From: Clostridia bacterium | GTDB taxonomy: Bacteria > Bacillota > Clostridia > Oscillospirales > CAG-272 | NCBI GenBank assembly: GCA_017447775.1 | Contig: JAFSMU010000021.1 | Location: forward strand, 1-48,743 | Reading direction: 5' to 3' | Length of the DNA stretch: 48,743 nt | Part shown: in pieces, positions 48,502 through 48,743 of the stretch | Layout: each line of letters opens with the position of its first letter | Position numbering within the stretch: the stretch's first letter is position 1 | Position numbers and translations under genes: made by a program | The notes under the pieces: generated by a model | Database searches by the model: none | Told to the model about the DNA's origin: nothing | The model's input: only the letters and a program-made list of their open reading frames with translations

Positions 48502-48743
48502 AGGACAAGCATCGGTCAATTAGTATCGGTCAGCTGAACACATTACTGTGCTTACACCTCCGACCTATCAAACTCGTAGTCTACAAGTGACCTTACTGCT
48601 TAAAGCAGAGGATATCTAATCTTGAGGCAAGTTTCACGCTTAGATGCTTTCAGCGTTTATCTTAACCGCACACGGCTATCCAGCTATGCCCTTGGCAGGA
48701 CAACTGGTGCACCGGAGGTGCGTCCGTCCCGGTCCTCTCGTAC
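48502..48743 (-). rRNA. rrl: 23S ribosomal RNA, 3' end (partial)
   Basis: Read on the minus strand, the segment starts at GTACGAGAGGACCGGGACGG, the sarcin-ricin-proximal region of 23S rRNA. It continues through the conserved CACCAGTTGTCCTGCCAAGG, GCTGAAAGCATCTAAGCGTG and GATACTAATTGACC blocks of the last 240 nt. The 3' end near 48502 is inferred from the terminal helix region (ACCGATGCTTGTCC). The gene continues beyond the window. No 5S rRNA follows it before the terminator. Confidence 0.96.

Overview
The window looks like chromosome of an endospore-forming Clostridia-type Firmicute, probably an anaerobe. It holds six sporulation genes (spoIIR, spoIVA, a ylbJ-like gene, yqfC, yqfD, spoVG). 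Gene order repeats two classic Firmicute clusters: yqfC-yqfD-phoH-ybeY-era-recO, and yicC-remA-gmk-rpoZ-priA-def-fmt-rsmB-rlmN-prpC-prkC-rsgA. Signals are low-GC Gram-positive in style: strong AGGAGG-type ribosome sites, TTGACA/TATAAT promoters and U-tract hairpin terminators. GC content is moderate. There is no phage, transposase, CRISPR array or tRNA. A 23S rRNA 3' end lies at the right edge on the minus strand.

Layout. 1-5700: the tail of a Ppx/GppA phosphatase, spoIIR, a small HMA metal-binding protein behind a palindromic operator, spoIVA, a phosphohexomutase, and an unknown two-helix membrane protein with a CcpA-type cre site in its leader. 5700-13850 (minus): an L-rhamnose catabolic cluster made of rhaB, rhaA, a two-domain class II aldolase, a CapA-like phosphoesterase and a divergent PRPP synthetase. 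Two AT-rich unknown genes and a GIY-YIG gene bracketed by inverted 44-bp repeats are mixed into it. 13850-22300: mutS2 with a tiny four-Cys protein and ylbJ on the minus strand, then the divergent yqfC-to-recO operon. 22300-31500: two paralogous zinc-ribbon membrane proteins, fucO, an orphan OppA-type lipoprotein, a GH38 alpha-mannosidase, a DUF4364 regulator, a small membrane protein, a DUF4886 SGNH hydrolase and dCMP deaminase. 31500-34000: spoVG divergent from murC, then a DUF1643 gene. 34080-45560: the yicC-to-rsgA housekeeping operon, nearly all genes overlapping or within a few bases. 45540-48743: a structured repeat cluster, a candidate 6S-like RNA with its own promoter and terminator, an 88-codon gene, a HAD hydrolase coupled to alr, and the 23S rRNA 3' end, followed by a terminator with no 5S gene in between.

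How the genes work together. RhaA, RhaB and the aldolase would turn L-rhamnose into DHAP and L-lactaldehyde. FucO, 13 kb away, would reduce lactaldehyde to 1,2-propanediol, as expected in anaerobic growth. The mannosidase and the peptide-binding lipoprotein fit a glycan- and peptide-using lifestyle. The 34-45 kb operon joins nucleotide supply (gmk), RNA polymerase (rpoZ), replication restart (priA), translation initiation and ribosome maturation (def, fmt, rsmB, rlmN, rsgA) and Ser/Thr phosphosignalling (prpC, prkC).

The observations most worth following are the 6S-like RNA at about 46107-46297, the GIY-YIG/inverted-repeat unit at 13392-13807, the aldolase with a degenerate second domain, the PrkC kinase without PASTA domains, the cre-controlled unknown membrane protein, and the rRNA operon end without 5S.
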